A program made the position numbers and the translations under genes. Of a DNA stretch of 6,492 bases, positions 5,198 to 6,492 are shown in pieces (within the stretch, counting starts at the first letter, position 1; the number at the start of each line of letters is the position of its first letter). The stretch lies in assembly GCA_022600255.1 (NCBI GenBank), contig JAHZKU010000262.1, positions 1 through 6,492 of the forward strand, in the 5' to 3' direction. A model generated the notes under the pieces. That model saw only the letters and a list, made by a program, of their open reading frames with translations, ran no database searches and was not told the DNA's origin. The DNA comes from Actinomycetes bacterium (GTDB lineage Bacteria > Actinomycetota > Actinomycetes > S36-B12 > GCA-2699445).

Positions 5198-5216
5198 CTG
5201 GGAGGATCGGTCCCAG
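5198..5216. terminator. Hairpin between convergent genes, likely terminator
   Basis: CTGGGA (5198-5203) and TCCCAG (5211-5216) form a perfect six-bp stem around a seven-base loop. It starts 13 bases after the stress protein stop and faces the end of the glucosidase gene. No T-run follows on either strand. Position between two convergent genes is the main argument for a shared terminator. Confidence 0.4.
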
Positions 5217-5269
5217 TCCTAGCTTGGCGTGGCGTCGCTCGAGCCATCTCGTTGTTGTTGGAGCGGGCG

Positions 5270-6492
5270 CTACGGGGATTTGAGCCGCAACCAAGCCGTG
5301 CTGTTGGGCGGTAGTCGTCCCTCCGGCTCGCCAGAACCAGACTGCAACAGCAATTCCCCGGTGGGCAGAGGAATAGCTTGGTCGGAGAAGTTCGTCACAA
5401 CAAGCACCTCGCCGCGTGCGGATTCGCGAACAAAGCCCAGCACGTCCGAGGCGGTCTCCTGCCAGCGCAGGTCCCGGGCACTATCGCCGAATACCGCGCG
5501 CCGTTGCGCCAAAGCCGTCTGGATTAGCCGCCAGGTCGATTGTGGATCGGCTTGTTGCGTGGCTTGGGCCAGCGGGGCGAAGCTCTCGGGCTGCGGCAGC
5601 CACGGCGCGACCCCAGCGGGCTTGAAGCCCAACCAAGGTTTGTCGCCGTGCCAGGCCAGCGGCACCCGGCAACCGTCACGCCCGCGCACGGTATGGCCCG
5701 ATCGTTCCCAAATGGGGTCGGCCAGGACCGACGCCGGGAGGTCGTCCACGTTCGGCAGCCCCAGTTCTTGGCCTTGATATAGGTAACAGGTGCCGGGGAG
5801 CGCCAACATCAACACCGACATCGCACGCGATCGCGCTAGCCCGACGGCGGGTGTGGTTGCGTATCTCGTGGCGCTGCGCACCATGTCGTGGTTGTCGATG
5901 ACCCAGGCGGGTGTTGTCCCGATCCGGTCTTGTCGCTCCAGCGCCGCCGCGATGGCCGCTTGTACCTTGGTGCACTCCCAACCCGCCAGCAGAAACGCGA
6001 AATCAAAGACCAACCCAAACTCGTCGCGGCGACCATACCGATCCAAGTCGGCCCCGGTGGCCCAGACCTCTCCCACCGCCGTCCTTGCTGGTTGGTAGCT
6101 GTTGAGCAGACTCCGGAAGGCGCGCCAAACCGCATGAGTGCGGCTTGCGTCGGAGTGATCGAGTAGGCCACTGCCGGCTTGGTTCCAGGGCTGATCCACG
6201 TCCTTGGTCAAGTGGTCGGCAACATCAATCCGGAAACCGTCCACACCTTTGTCCAGCCAGAACCGCCAGACCGACTCAAACTGGGTCAGAACCTCGGGAT
6301 TGGACCAGTTCAGATCCGGCTGTTCGGGGGCGAATAGATGGAAGTACCACTGGCCTGGTCCGTCCGCTGCAGCGCCGACTTGGGTCCAGGCCGGACCGCC
6401 GAACGTGCTGAGAGCGTCCGTTGGTGGGGTTTTGCCATTGACCCCACGGCCGTCGCGAAACAGATACCGACTCCGCGCTGGGCTGCCGGGTG
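5270..6492 (-). CDS. GH13 alpha-glucosidase / oligo-1,6-glucosidase (5' partial)
   Basis: The frame is open from the right edge to a TAG (complement of 5270-5272), showing the C-terminal 406 residues; the start and conserved region I lie outside. In visible numbering, the order is FRDGRG (11-16), FGGPAW (30-35), WYFHLFAPEQPDLNW (48-62), and region II GVDGFRIDVAD (82-92, nucleophile Asp89). Region III VGEVW follows (139-143, acid/base Glu141), then region IV DNHDMVR (199-205, His201 and Asp202). The full GH13 catalytic triad is present. YLYQGQELGLP and DPIWERSGHTVRGRDGCRVPLAW-type segments follow, then a beta-rich C-terminal domain. This is the actinobacterial exo-glucosidase type acting on maltose- or isomaltose-type oligosaccharides, probably cytoplasmic. 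Val directly after the nucleophile is the residue linked to alpha-1,6 preference in oligo-1,6-glucosidases, but many actinobacterial alpha-1,4 enzymes share it, so linkage is undecided. It converges on the stress protein gene, 84 bp away. Confidence 0.94.
   Translation of the reverse strand, partial: PGSPARSRYLFRDGRGVNGKTPPTDALSTFGGPAWTQVGAAADGPGQWYFHLFAPEQPDLNWSNPEVLTQFESVWRFWLDKGVDGFRIDVADHLTKDVDQPWNQAGSGLLDHSDASRTHAVWRAFRSLLNSYQPARTAVGEVWATGADLDRYGRRDEFGLVFDFAFLLAGWECTKVQAAIAAALERQDRIGTTPAWVIDNHDMVRSATRYATTPAVGLARSRAMSVLMLALPGTCYLYQGQELGLPNVDDLPASVLADPIWERSGHTVRGRDGCRVPLAWHGDKPWLGFKPAGVAPWLPQPESFAPLAQATQQADPQSTWRLIQTALAQRRAVFGDSARDLRWQETASDVLGFVRESARGEVLVVTNFSDQAIPLPTGELLLQSGSGEPEGRLPPNSTAWLRLKSP

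Overview
The window looks like chromosomal DNA from a high-G+C Actinomycetota (actinobacterium). The evidence is the G+C-rich third codon positions, GTG starts, and several families at home in that phylum: a DUF456 membrane protein, an ABM-plus-membrane (COG3224-like) protein, a tandem universal stress protein, an actinobacterial-type class II glutamine amidotransferase and a GH13 alpha-glucosidase. I cannot place it to genus. I see no phage, transposase, CRISPR array, rRNA or tRNA.

Layout, left to right. (1) 1-591 (+): 3' part of a multi-pass membrane protein resembling DUF4386. (2) 592-1297: about 700 bp with no convincing gene. It holds an exact 11-bp hairpin (797-824), a direct repeat spaced 21 bp apart (766-795), a run of hairpins (1032-1100), and a candidate 51-aa secreted peptide or gene remnant on the minus strand (807-962). 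(3) 1298-2197 (+): class II (Ntn-type) glutamine amidotransferase with a good ribosome binding site. (4) 2304-2924 (-): a small potassium channel with a TVGFGD selectivity filter. (5) 2925-3111: a divergent promoter region dominated by nested, concentric inverted repeats (2937-3008). (6) Three plus-strand genes: the ABM/membrane protein (3112-3750), DUF456 protein (3811-4275) and two-domain universal stress protein (4412-5185). (7) 5270-6492 (-): the 3' 406 codons of a GH13 alpha-glucosidase/oligo-1,6-glucosidase, open at the right edge.

How the genes may fit together. Most look like chromosomal housekeeping or stress genes. The channel, ABM/membrane protein, DUF456 protein and stress protein could form a loose envelope/ion-stress neighbourhood, but only the shared divergent promoter region links any of them, and that link is inference. 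The glucosidase converges on this block and is probably separate carbon metabolism. I did not find a convincing new multi-gene system. The most unusual signals are non-coding: the nested inverted repeat between the channel and ABM genes, and the structured gene-poor stretch before the amidotransferase.
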